Source: Candidatus Gallacutalibacter stercoravium (GTDB taxonomy: Bacteria; Bacillota; Clostridia; Oscillospirales; Acutalibacteraceae). From it: DNA of 64,000 nucleotides. The stretch spans positions 55,373-119,372 of the forward strand of contig DVJE01000043.1 of the NCBI GenBank assembly GCA_018716975.1. Reading direction: 5' to 3'. A program made the translations under genes and the position numbers. Shown here one piece after another: positions 16,081 to 25,690 of the stretch. The notes beneath the pieces are model-generated. The model did not search any database. It worked only from the letters and a program-made list of their open reading frames with translations, and was not told where the DNA came from. Positions within the stretch are counted from its first letter, which is position 1. Each line of letters starts with the position of its first letter.

Positions 16081-17259
16081 TTACAGCCGGGCGGCGCCGC
16101 TTTCACGGGCAGCTTGGGCTACCGCTTTGGCCACCGCATGCCCTATGCGTTTATCAAAAGCCTGGGGCAAAATATAATCGGCGCTGCGCTCTTCGTCAGA
16201 AACCAAAGAAGCAATGGCCAGCGAGGCTGCCGCTTTCATTTCCTCATTGATGCAACGGGCCCGCACATCCAGCGCCCCGCGGAAAATACCGGGGAAGGCC
16301 AGCACATTATTGATTTGGTTGGGGAAGTCGGAGCGGCCGGTGCCCACCACGGCGGCGCCGGCCTTTTTTGCCAAAGCGGGATCGATCTCGGGAACGGGAT
16401 TGGCCATGGGGAACACCATGGCGCCCGGAGCCATAGAACGCACCATTTCTTCGCTCACAATGCCCGGGGCGGAAACGCCGATGAACAAATCGGCCCCCTT
16501 CATGGCGTCGGCCAGCGAGCCCTTAAGATGCTCGGGGTTGGTTACGCTGGCCATTTCCTGCTGGGCGGGGTTAAGGCCGGGCATGCCGTCCCACAGCGCG
16601 CCGCAGCGGTCAACCAAAATCAAGTGGCGCAGCCCCATGTTCATTAGATGTTTCGCAATGGCAATGCCGGCGGAACCGGCCCCGTTGATAACAGCGCGGA
16701 TAGCGGTGATATCCTTGCCCGTCACCTTTAAGGCGTTAAGCACAGCGGCGCCAACCACCACGGCGGTGCCGTGCTGATCGTCGTGAAAAACAGGAATATC
16801 GCACAACTCTTTTAGCTTGCGCTCAATTTCAAAACAGCGCGGCGCAGCAATATCCTCTAGGTTAATGCCGCCAAAGCTGCCGGAAATCAAATAAATGGTG
16901 CGCACCAGTTCGTCGGTGTCTTTGGAACGGATGCACAGCGGAAAAGCGTCTACCCCCGCAAATTCTTTAAAGAGCACACATTTGCCCTCCATTACCGGCA
17001 TGCCGGCCTCAGGGCCAATGTCCCCCAGGCCCAGCACAGCGGTGCCGTCGGTAATGACCGCCACCAGATTCCATCGGCGCGTTAGGGTGAAAGACTTTTC
17101 ATAATCCTTTTGTATGGCCAGGCAGGGCTCGGCTACGCCGGGCGTATAGGCCAAAGAAAGTTCTTCCCGGTTGGTCACCGGCACGCGGGACACAACCTCT
17201 AATTTGCCTTTCCATTCAGCGTGTAGGCGAAGGGCTTGCTCTTGCTTGCTTTCTTCCAA
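16081..17259 (-). CDS. NAD(P)-dependent malic enzyme
   Basis: It converts malate to pyruvate and CO2 with reduction of NAD(P)+. The 392-residue length is that of the short bacterial form. Motifs: SLAYTPGVAEPC, TDGTAVLGLGDIGPEAGMPV, metal-binding FHDDQHGTA, and the Rossmann segment AVINGAGSAGIAIA. The start is TTG 17259, seven bases after GAAAGGAAG. With the fumarase pair at 39.9-41.4 kb it suggests fermentation or anaplerosis through malate and fumarate. It is transcribed alone. Confidence 0.95.
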   Translation of the reverse strand: MEESKQEQALRLHAEWKGKLEVVSRVPVTNREELSLAYTPGVAEPCLAIQKDYEKSFTLTRRWNLVAVITDGTAVLGLGDIGPEAGMPVMEGKCVLFKEFAGVDAFPLCIRSKDTDELVRTIYLISGSFGGINLEDIAAPRCFEIERKLKELCDIPVFHDDQHGTAVVVGAAVLNALKVTGKDITAIRAVINGAGSAGIAIAKHLMNMGLRHLILVDRCGALWDGMPGLNPAQQEMASVTNPEHLKGSLADAMKGADLFIGVSAPGIVSEEMVRSMAPGAMVFPMANPVPEIDPALAKKAGAAVVGTGRSDFPNQINNVLAFPGIFRGALDVRARCINEEMKAAASLAIASLVSDEERSADYILPQAFDKRIGHAVAKAVAQAARESGAARL

Positions 17260-17345
17260 GAAATATCTTCCTTTCTATACGATGTTGACGATGCCGCCAA
17301 TGTTGAAACGACTTCCTTTTATACCAAAGAGGAAAACAGGTAAAA

Positions 17346-17870
17346 TTAACCTTTATGCGTGGTATTCTGCTCCGCCTTAGCGGCCCAAAGGGCCAGCTGT
17401 TCTAAAGCGGGCAAAATGCCGGCCCCCTTAGGGGTTAGCATATATTCCACCCGAGGCGGAATTTCTTGATATTGCCGGCGTTCCACCAACTGATCGGCGG
17501 CCAGCTCCCGTAGGCTTTGGCTTAGCATCATGTCGGTAATGCCGGGAATTTCCCGCCGGATATCCCCATAACGGCGCTCCGTTTGTTCACGCAGGCACCA
17601 CAAAATGCGCATCTTCCATTTTCCACCAACAGTTTTTACCACATAGGCCAACGGATCAACGGCAGTAATGAGCGGCGCTTCGCCGTTTTTTCCTTCAGGC
17701 AACGAAGGGGCCTGTAAAGAATCTGCTTGTGTGATTATTGGGGTGGCTTGCGGTGCGGCTCCTTGCTGAACCGGCGGTTCTTTCGCACTCTTTTTTACTT
17801 TTTTCTTATCCTTTTTTACACTCTTAGATTTTTCATTTTTTTCGTTCTTCAAATTTTTTTCGCTTTTCAC
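17346..17870 (-). CDS. HxlR-family transcriptional regulator with Lys-rich N-terminal extension
   Basis: The C-terminal half (from about residue 75) is a winged-helix HxlR domain: GGKWKMRILWCLREQTERRYGDIRREIPGITDMMLSQSLREL in outline, then DQLVERRQYQEIPPRVEYMLT. The usual HxlR cysteine before the domain is not seen in the expected place. The first 70 residues are an extra, very basic and then Pro/Gln-rich tail, making 174 residues against the usual 100-130. GTG 17870 has GGAGGG six bases upstream, so the tail appears to be translated. It lies upstream of, and in the same direction as, the malic enzyme gene. Confidence 0.88.
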   Translation of the reverse strand: MKSEKNLKNEKNEKSKSVKKDKKKVKKSAKEPPVQQGAAPQATPIITQADSLQAPSLPEGKNGEAPLITAVDPLAYVVKTVGGKWKMRILWCLREQTERRYGDIRREIPGITDMMLSQSLRELAADQLVERRQYQEIPPRVEYMLTPKGAGILPALEQLALWAAKAEQNTTHKG

Positions 17871-18085
17871 AAAGCGCCCTCCAACCCTATCCAATGTTTG
17901 AAAATTCAGTTAGTGGCTTATCTTGATTTTATATTAACACATTTTTTTATAGCGTTCAAGGTGCATAGAAATCCGCCCGCTTGCTGCAGCCGGGGATGGT
18001 TCCTTGCACGGGATACGGCGCTGTGCTATAATGTGGGCCAAGGTAAGCCGATATGGGCACGGCCAAAGAGAGGGGAGAAACCACA

Positions 18086-19009
18086 GTGGAGGAAAACAAC
18101 CGGATAGCCCAGGTGATGGATGAGATGGGGCTGAATGCCTGGGGCATTTGCGGCTTTGAACCGTTGCGTCCCTTTTTACTCCCCTGCCGTGCGGCCGCGC
18201 GTTTGCCCAGCTGTCCCCAGGCGGTGATATGCGTGTTGTTCCCTTACCATGTGCCGCTGGCAAGTAGGAACCTATCTCGTTATGCGGTTGGGCCGGATTA
18301 TCACAGCGTTGTGCGGGAGCTGCTCGCCCAAGCGGCCCAAAAGCTGCAAAACAGTTGCCCTACATATCAATTTGTGCCTTTTACCGATAGTTCGCCTATT
18401 CCTGAGGTGCGCGCAGCGGTGGCCTGCGGGCTGGGTGTGCAGGGAGACAATGGGCTGTTCATCCACCCGCAATACGGGTCTTGGGTGTTTATCGGCGAGC
18501 TGGTAACCGACGCCCCTTTGCCGGTAAACGAGGGGAAAAACGCCGGTTGCCTGCACTGCGGGGCCTGCGCCCGGCGATGCCCTGCAAACGCCCTACAGTC
18601 CGGCGGCCGGATAGGACCGGATGCCGGGCGTTGCCTTTCGGCGCTCACCCAAAAAAAAGGAGAGCTTACGCAGGAACAGGCTGCGCTGTTGCAAAAAGGA
18701 GGCAGCGTGTGGGGCTGCGATATTTGCCAAGAGGTTTGCCCGATGAACCGGGGAATTTCGGATACAGCTTTGCCGCAGTTTCGCCGGGAATTGCACCCTG
18801 TGTTGCTGCCGGGGGAAAGCCGGAGCCTGCCAAACCGGGCCTATCATTGGCGGCCGGCTGCGGTGATTGAGCGGAATTTGCGCATATTGTGCACGGATGA
18901 TGGGAACGCTAAGGGAGAAAATCAGCCGGCGGGGGCGGCCGAAACTCCCGCGGCGGAGCAAATCAAGGAGGGCGACCATGCAAGAAACCGTGCAGGATCT
19001 CATGAGTAA
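18086..19009 (+). CDS. QueG-like double [4Fe-4S] cluster protein (epoxyqueuosine-reductase related)
   Basis: The 307-residue protein has a catalytic-type region with GVQGDNGLFIHPQYGSWVF, then two ferredoxin-type cluster motifs: CLHCGACARRCP and CDICQEVCP. That order is that of epoxyqueuosine reductase, the last step of queuosine tRNA modification. It lacks the C-terminal HEAT repeats of QueG and is shorter than the 350-380 of true QueG, so it may be a related reductase with another substrate. GTG 18086 has GAGGGGAG upstream. Its end overlaps the next gene by 32 bases. Confidence 0.82.
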   Translation: MEENNRIAQVMDEMGLNAWGICGFEPLRPFLLPCRAAARLPSCPQAVICVLFPYHVPLASRNLSRYAVGPDYHSVVRELLAQAAQKLQNSCPTYQFVPFTDSSPIPEVRAAVACGLGVQGDNGLFIHPQYGSWVFIGELVTDAPLPVNEGKNAGCLHCGACARRCPANALQSGGRIGPDAGRCLSALTQKKGELTQEQAALLQKGGSVWGCDICQEVCPMNRGISDTALPQFRRELHPVLLPGESRSLPNRAYHWRPAAVIERNLRILCTDDGNAKGENQPAGAAETPAAEQIKEGDHARNRAGSHE

Positions 19010-19427
19010 AAGGCTGGTGGCTGTGCTGCCGGGCGATACGGCCCAAGAGGCAGCGCGCCTAATGAAAGAGCATAACATCGGCGCGGTGCCGGTGGTGTCT
19101 GGCGGAGAGCTGAGAGGTATGCTTACCGATCGGGATATTGTGCTGCGCTGCATTGCAGAGGGCAAAGATCCGGCCTCTACCCGGGCCGGTGAGCTCATGA
19201 GCCGGGATATCGCCTATGTTACGCCAGATCGGACGGTTCAAGACGCGGTGCGGATGATGTCGGCCGAACAGGTACGCCGGCTGCCGGTGGTGCGTGACGG
19301 TTATGTAGACGGCATGATAAGTCTGGCGGATATTGCGCGCCGCCATGCGGGGCCGGAGGTTGCGGCCGCTATTTCCGAAATCAGCACCACCCATATTGGC
19401 CCGGCGGGGGCGGTGCGCACCCGATAA
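18978..19427 (+). CDS. CBS-domain protein
   Basis: A pair of CBS motifs fills the 149 residues: VQDLMSKRLVAVLPGDTA with VVSGGELRGMLTDRDIV, and AGELMSRDIAYVTPDRTV with VVRDGYVDGMISLADI. Such stand-alone pairs bind adenosine nucleotides and sense energy state; the partner is not known. ATG 18978 has GGAGGG just upstream and overlaps the end of the QueG-like gene in another frame, so the two are translationally coupled. Confidence 0.9.
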   Translation: MQETVQDLMSKRLVAVLPGDTAQEAARLMKEHNIGAVPVVSGGELRGMLTDRDIVLRCIAEGKDPASTRAGELMSRDIAYVTPDRTVQDAVRMMSAEQVRRLPVVRDGYVDGMISLADIARRHAGPEVAAAISEISTTHIGPAGAVRTR

Positions 19428-19644
19428 ACGGGGTCTTTGGTATTGGAACAAAATTCATGCAAACGGCTTTTTCCCAATTTTTAATCTGTTATTTTAGCCG
19501 CCGGAGTCTTTCCGGCGCCGCTACATAATTAGTTCTTTTCTGCCATAAGAATGAAACAAAGGCGCACAGTTGGGCCGCCTTGGCGGAAAAGCGGCAGGAG
19601 TCCGGGTGAAGCCGTATCGTTCATTAGAAAAGCGAGGGTTCATC

Positions 19645-20991
19645 ATGGAGAATATCAACGCGCCTTTATACCAAGCGCTGTGTGAACATCAAGCGCTGCA
19701 CCGAAGCTCTTTTCACACCCCGGGGCATAAAAGCGCGCCTGGGTGCTTTCCACCGGATTTTTACCAGTTGGATTTTACAGAGCTGCCGGATACCGACAGC
19801 CTATTTGAAGCCGACGGCCCAATTTTGCGTGCCGAAGAAGAAACAGCCCGGCTGCTGGGCACCAAGCGCACCTTGTTTTCGGCCGGCGGCTGCACGTTGT
19901 GCATACAAGCGATGTTGCGCTTGGCGGCTCCGCAAGGCGGAAAGATCATCATGGGGCGGGTGATTCATCGCAGCGCCATACATACGGCCGCGCTGTTGGA
20001 TTTGCAGCCGGTTTGGGTTATGCCCCGGCCCGATGAGGGCGAAGGGTTGCCGGGGCGCATTCATGCACAGGATGTAAAGCAGGCGTTGCAAGAGAACCCC
20101 GACGCAAAAGCTGTGTACTTAACCAGCCCCGATTATTACGGCGGTTTGGCCGACATTCGTTGTATTGCAGATGTGTGCGCCCCGTACCATGTGCCGGTGT
20201 TGGTGGATAATGCCCACGGCGCCCACTTGTGGTGGGTGGGAAAGGATTTGCATCCTTTGCGCCAGGGGGCCGCTATGACTGCTTGCTCGGCTCACAAAAC
20301 GCTGCCGGTGCTTACCGGCGGCGCTTGGCTTCACATCGGCGACAACCGTTTTGTAGAGGGGGCCAAAGAGGCCATGGCCTTGTTTGCCTCTACCAGCCCT
20401 TCTTATCCCATCATGGCGTCGTTGGATTTATGCCGCGCTTGGTTACAGGAGCATGGTGAAAAAGCCTTTGCCCGCCTGCGGCAGAGGGTGGAAGATATCC
20501 GGCGCGTTGCGGCGCGCAAGGGCATGGCCGCACCTTTAGGCCCTTGCGACCCGGTGCGCATTACGCTGCACACGGCAGACATTGGACTATCGGGACAGCG
20601 CGCCGCTCAGTTGTTGCGTCAAAGCGGCGTGGAACCGGAGTATGCCGACGGCGGGTATGTGGTGCTTATTCCAACCCCATTTAACAGCGATGAAGATTTT
20701 GCCCGTTTGGAGCGGGCGATTGCCGGCCTGCCGGTAGAGGCCCCATTGCCCGGCGGTAAGGCGCTGCCCCTGCCGCCGTTGCCCCCCAAGGTTATGACGC
20801 CTAGGCAGGCGGTGCTGGCACCGGGGGAAGAGATCGACACCCAAAGCGCAAAGGGCCGCGTAGCGGCTCAAGCGGCCTGCCCTTGTCCACCGGGGGTGCC
20901 TGTGGTGATGCCTGGGGAGGTAATTACGGAAAATTGCATGGAGTTTTTAATAAACTATGGCATTTATCGTGTAAAAGTGGTAAAATGTTAA
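19645..20991 (+). CDS. Orn/Lys/Arg decarboxylase family PLP enzyme (YaaO-like)
   Basis: The 448-residue protein has the fold-type I PLP signature: SFHTPGHKSAP at the start, FSAGGCTLCIQAML, VDNAHGAHL and the Schiff-base lysine segment SAHKTLPVLTGGAW. It matches the short decarboxylases (YaaO/SpeA-like) without the N-terminal wing domain. The substrate (arginine, lysine or ornithine) cannot be read. It opens the block that in Bacillus reads yaaO-tmk-yaaQ-holB-yaaT, but here no tmk follows. ATG 19645 begins the domain; the ribosome site GCGAGGG is weak. Confidence 0.92.
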   Translation: MENINAPLYQALCEHQALHRSSFHTPGHKSAPGCFPPDFYQLDFTELPDTDSLFEADGPILRAEEETARLLGTKRTLFSAGGCTLCIQAMLRLAAPQGGKIIMGRVIHRSAIHTAALLDLQPVWVMPRPDEGEGLPGRIHAQDVKQALQENPDAKAVYLTSPDYYGGLADIRCIADVCAPYHVPVLVDNAHGAHLWWVGKDLHPLRQGAAMTACSAHKTLPVLTGGAWLHIGDNRFVEGAKEAMALFASTSPSYPIMASLDLCRAWLQEHGEKAFARLRQRVEDIRRVAARKGMAAPLGPCDPVRITLHTADIGLSGQRAAQLLRQSGVEPEYADGGYVVLIPTPFNSDEDFARLERAIAGLPVEAPLPGGKALPLPPLPPKVMTPRQAVLAPGEEIDTQSAKGRVAAQAACPCPPGVPVVMPGEVITENCMEFLINYGIYRVKVVKC

Positions 20992-21031
20992 GGGAACTGG
21001 ATTTCCAATCCACATGTTAGGAGGGCTTTTC

Positions 21032-21355
21032 ATGAAGCTAGTATTGGCAATTGTGAGTAACGACGACAGCTCGATGGTCTCTACAGCATTAACACGTGAG
21101 GGATTCCACGTCACGAAACTGGCCACCACCGGCGGTTTTTTGATGGCGGGTAATACAACTTTTCTCACCGGTGTAGAAGACAATAAGGTGGATCGCGTCA
21201 TTGAAATTATCTCTGCTCAGAGCAGCAAACGCACCCAAATTGTGCCCAGCACCACTACGGTGGATATGGGGATGTATTCCTCCTTCCCGGTAGAAGTAAC
21301 GGTGGGCGGTTCCACCATATTTGTGCTGAATATTGAGCGGTACGAGAAAGTCTGA
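21032..21355 (+). CDS. darA: Cyclic-di-AMP receptor DarA (PII-like, YaaQ)
   Basis: The 107-residue protein starts with MKLVLAIVSNDDSSMVSTAL and has the GGFLMAGNTTFLTGVED segment of the DarA/YaaQ (PstA) family, trimeric PII-like proteins that bind c-di-AMP. ATG 21032 follows AGGAGGG at 21019-21025. It overlaps holB by one base, TGATG. The pairing with holB is conserved across Firmicutes, though a functional tie between them is not known. Confidence 0.95.
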   Translation: MKLVLAIVSNDDSSMVSTALTREGFHVTKLATTGGFLMAGNTTFLTGVEDNKVDRVIEIISAQSSKRTQIVPSTTTVDMGMYSSFPVEVTVGGSTIFVLNIERYEKV

Positions 21356-22221
21356 TGCGATTTACATCTTTTCAAGGCAATGAGTCAGTCAAGCGGCAGC
21401 TCAACGCGCTGGAAGGCAGCGGTAGGCTGCCGCATGCCATTATTTTAGAGGGTCCGCCAGGGTGCGGCAAGCGCACCCTGGCTGCTTTGTTAGCCAATTG
21501 GGTGGTGTGCACCGCGCAGGGTGAAAAACCTTGCGGGGTGTGTTCGGCATGCAAAAAAGCGCAGGCCGGCGCGCACCCCGATATTGTTGTGGCGCAGGGA
21601 GGGAGCGGGACGCGCTCCTTTCACGTGGATGAGGTGCGCCGTATTCGCAGCGACGCTTATATTATGCCCAACGAGGCGCCGCGAAAAGTGTATATCTTGG
21701 CAAATGCCGATGGGATGACCGATCAAGCGCAAAACGCTTTGCTAAAGGTGCTGGAGGAACCGCCTGCGGCGGTATTGTTTTTGATAACCTGCCTTTCGTC
21801 CGCCTCTTTGCTGGATACGGTGCGCTCCCGGGCGCAAATATTAACGCTGGAGCCCCGTGCGCAGCAAGAAGGGCCGCAGGAACAAAAAGCGTTTGAATTG
21901 GCCCAGAGCTTTAGCCGGGCCATTATGGCCCCTAAGGAGTATGAGCTTCTGGCGTTAGCCGGGGGGCTGATAAAGGATAAGGAATTGCTAAGAAGCACCC
22001 TAGATTGCTTATGTGAGCTGTTTGCCGGCGCGTGCGTGCGCGCCTCCGGCGGCCGCCGGGATACGATGCAGGGCGCGGATGATTTGGTGGGCCGTTTTTC
22101 GCGTGCCCGGCTGCAACAACTGCTGGAAACAGCCCGGCAGGCCCGGCGTATGGTAGATCAAAACGCCAATCAGGCATTGTTGGTTTCGTGGTTGTGCGCG
22201 CGCTTGCGCAGCGGCGCATAG
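21355..22221 (+). CDS. holB: DNA polymerase III delta-prime subunit
   Basis: This clamp-loader subunit of 288 residues has a Walker A-like GPPGCGKRTL, a zinc-binding cysteine set (CTAQGEKPCGVCSACKK), the DEVRRIR segment and ALLKVLEEPPAAVLFLI, all typical of delta-prime. It helps load the sliding clamp at replication forks. It starts one base before the end of darA and is followed by ricT (yaaT), its usual neighbour. Confidence 0.93.
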   Translation: MRFTSFQGNESVKRQLNALEGSGRLPHAIILEGPPGCGKRTLAALLANWVVCTAQGEKPCGVCSACKKAQAGAHPDIVVAQGGSGTRSFHVDEVRRIRSDAYIMPNEAPRKVYILANADGMTDQAQNALLKVLEEPPAAVLFLITCLSSASLLDTVRSRAQILTLEPRAQQEGPQEQKAFELAQSFSRAIMAPKEYELLALAGGLIKDKELLRSTLDCLCELFAGACVRASGGRRDTMQGADDLVGRFSRARLQQLLETARQARRMVDQNANQALLVSWLCARLRSGA

Positions 22222-22364
22222 CATTATATAATAGATTTGCCGTTACCTAAGTGAATAGTATCAAACGATACAGTGCACCAGGAACACAACAGCCGGCCCA
22301 AATCGGGGCGGCGATTGCTATAGAGCGGCTGGGCGCTGATACCGCCCGCCGGAGTGGAGGTTAT

Positions 22365-23548
<1,184 letters not shown>

Positions 23549-23564
23549 ATAAATACATTCTAAA

Positions 23565-23602
23565 CAAATAAGGCGGAGCGTGTAGGCGCCCCGCCTTATT
23601 TG
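23565..23602 (+). terminator. Terminator after the ferredoxin gene
   Basis: CAAATAAGGCGG (23565-23576) pairs with CCGCCTTATTTG (23591-23602) around a small GC-rich inner loop. The T tract is short (TTATTT), and the A-rich left arm also gives a tail on the other strand. Confidence 0.8.
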
Positions 23603-23700
23603 TATGATCCGGCTGTTTCGCCGTTTGTTGGCGCGCGCCTCAGGCGGCTGTGGCCGAAATACGAAATAAAGAAGAATGCAAAAAGGAGCGTAAAAAAGCG

Positions 23701-24474
23701 TTGCAAAAAGAAGCGATTGGGCAGCCGGCCTGCCAGGGGAACGAAAACCGCATGGAGCTTTTGGGGGGCGGCGTTTTTGCTTTCGTATCACCCAACCACA
23801 CCTTTGGCACCGATGCACTGTTGCTGGCGGATTTTGCATCCCCTTCTCCTTCTTGCCTGGCAGCTGATTTGGGCAGTGGCTGCGGGATTATCCCACTGCT
23901 GTGGTGCCGGGAAAATCCGCCTCGAAAAATATGGGCGGTGGAACTGCAAGCAGAAGCCTGCGCTCTGATACGCCAAAGCGTGGCATACAACGGCTTGCAG
24001 GATAAACTAGAAGTGGTTCAGGCCGATTTGCGGCAGTTGCCCAGCACCACTATCCCTCGGGGGCGGCTAGATTTGGTGGTTAGTAATCCGCCCTACCAAG
24101 AGGTAGATGCCGGTTTGCCGGATAAAGGGGAGGCCCGGCGTTTGGCACGGCGGGAAGAAAGCTGCACCATAGAGGACGTGGCTCGCACGTCGGCGGGATT
24201 GCTGCGTTTTGGCGGGCGGCTGTGCATTTGCCACCGGCCGGTTCGCCTGCCGGAAATTATGGAAAAGTTGCGCGCTATGTCACTGGAGCCCAAGCGCCTA
24301 CGGTTGGTGCAGGCCAGGGCCGATAAAGCTCCTTTCTTGTTTTTGCTGGAAGCGCGAAAAGGCGGACGGCCGGGTTTGCAAGTGCTGCCCACCTTGCTGC
24401 TAAAGGTGGCGGATGGGCAGGATTCGGCCGAGCTGCGGCGCATTTACCGATTGTATGCCATGCGGGAGCAATAA
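23701..24474 (+). CDS. trmN6: tRNA1(Val) (adenine(37)-N6)-methyltransferase-like protein (TrmN6/YabB)
   Basis: A Rossmann SAM-dependent methyltransferase with the family marks HTFGTDALLLADFA, LGSGCGIIPLL (SAM loop) and the catalytic NPPYQ. The start is uncertain: GTG 23650 has no site, TTG 23701 has AAGGAG 12 bases upstream, and ATG 23752 begins right at the conserved domain with AGGGGAA upstream. TTG was chosen, giving 257 residues. It belongs to the yaa/yab block before rsmI. Confidence 0.87.
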   Translation: MQKEAIGQPACQGNENRMELLGGGVFAFVSPNHTFGTDALLLADFASPSPSCLAADLGSGCGIIPLLWCRENPPRKIWAVELQAEACALIRQSVAYNGLQDKLEVVQADLRQLPSTTIPRGRLDLVVSNPPYQEVDAGLPDKGEARRLARREESCTIEDVARTSAGLLRFGGRLCICHRPVRLPEIMEKLRAMSLEPKRLRLVQARADKAPFLFLLEARKGGRPGLQVLPTLLLKVADGQDSAELRRIYRLYAMREQ

Positions 24475-24621
24475 AGCCCCGGCGCGCCAACGAATTGTTT
24501 AAAACTGCTTTACCGTTGCATGGGTTTAAGAGTAAGCCAAACAAGCGCAAAGGGTAAAATATGGTTTTTAATATTATTAATAAGACATGCAAATGATGTT
24601 TGCCGTAAAGGAGGGGATTAT

Positions 24622-25449
24622 ATGGCACAAATGGGAAAATTGATGGTAACGGGCACGCCCATCGGCAACCTGGGAGATCTCTCCCCCAGGGCGGCGAAAG
24701 CGATGGAAGAGGCGGATTTTATCGCCGCAGAAGATACCCGCGTTACCGTAAAACTGTTGAACCATCTGGGGATCAAAAAGCCTTTGGTAAGCTACCATGA
24801 GCACAACCGGTTGGAACGGGGCGAGGTTATTTGTGAACGTATACAAAACGGCGAAACCTGCGTGCTGGTTTCGGACGCCGGTATGCCCGCTATTTCGGAT
24901 CCGGGCGAAGAGCTGGTAGCCCAGTGTGCGCAAAGGGGGATTGAGGTGGTCGCCGTGCCCGGCCCCAGCGCGGTTACAGCAGCACTGGCAATATCCGGTT
25001 TGCCCACAGGGCGTTTTACCTTTGAGGGCTTTTTAAGCATGAATAAAAAAAGCCGCCGGGAACATTTAGAACAGGTAAAGAACGAGCGGCGCACCATGGT
25101 GTTTTATGAAGCGCCCCATAAGCTGGAGGCCACTTTGCGCGACATGCTGCACGCATGGGGCGATCGCCGGGTGGCTGTGGTGCGGGAGCTGACCAAAATA
25201 CATGAAGAGGTATATCGTGCAACCCTGTCTCAGGCGTTGGAACGCTGTGTAAATGAAGGTTTTCGAGGCGAAATCGTATTGGTTATTGAAGGCGCCGCAC
25301 AAGAGAAAAAAGAGTTCTCTCCCCAAGAAGCGGCTCGTTTGGCGCGGGAATGGATGGAGCAGGGCATGACGGCCTCTGAAGCGGCCCGCGAGGCGGCTAA
25401 AGCCACTGGCTGCAAAAAAGGCGAAATTTATCGAATTATGATGGAATAG
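24622..25449 (+). CDS. rsmI: 16S rRNA (cytidine(1402)-2'-O)-methyltransferase
   Basis: RsmI 2'-O-methylates C1402 in the decoding centre. The 275-residue tetrapyrrole-methylase-fold protein shows TGTPIGNLGDLSPRAAKAM, the EDTRVT segment, SDAGMPAISDPG and the VPGPSAVTAALAISGLPT loop. ATG 24622 follows AAAGGAGGGG closely. It ends the yaaO-to-rsmI housekeeping block. Confidence 0.96.
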   Translation: MAQMGKLMVTGTPIGNLGDLSPRAAKAMEEADFIAAEDTRVTVKLLNHLGIKKPLVSYHEHNRLERGEVICERIQNGETCVLVSDAGMPAISDPGEELVAQCAQRGIEVVAVPGPSAVTAALAISGLPTGRFTFEGFLSMNKKSRREHLEQVKNERRTMVFYEAPHKLEATLRDMLHAWGDRRVAVVRELTKIHEEVYRATLSQALERCVNEGFRGEIVLVIEGAAQEKKEFSPQEAARLAREWMEQGMTASEAAREAAKATGCKKGEIYRIMME

Positions 25450-25588
25450 CCTGTTTCATCAATCCTCTTCTTGTTCACTCGCTTTTCATGAGAAATGCAA
25501 TATATAAACAAGCACAAAAAATATCCTATTAATTCGTGAAGATTGCCAGGTGTAAAGGGTGGGTATTTTGTGGCAAATTATATTACTT

Positions 25589-25614
25589 GTGAAAGCCGCG
25601 CCTAATGCTTTCAC
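25589..25614. promoter_or_regulatory. Inverted repeat upstream of the binding-protein gene
   Basis: GTGAAAGC (25589-25596) and GCTTTCAC (25607-25614) are exact complements separated by 10 bases. They lie about 80 bases upstream of the solute-binding-protein start and could be an operator. The half-sites look like those of a LacI/CcpA-type site pulled apart by a helical turn. Confidence 0.4.
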
Positions 25615-25690
25615 AGGACGGGGCAGCGGTTGCGCTGAAAAAACAGTTGCGCTTGCCCTGCATGAAGTGAGATGAACAAGGAGGATGAAA

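Noticed and set aside
16042..16647. Plus-strand open frames opposite the malic enzyme
   Set aside because: They overlap a clear enzyme gene in antisense and show no start site or domain.
18053..18085. ATG 18053 as start of the QueG-like protein
   Set aside because: No ribosome site; GTG 18086 has GAGGGGAG at nine bases and begins at the conserved region.
25589..25614. A CcpA cre site before the binding protein
   Set aside because: The half-sites fit but the 10-base spacer is wrong for a cre site, which is contiguous; it is listed only as an inverted repeat.
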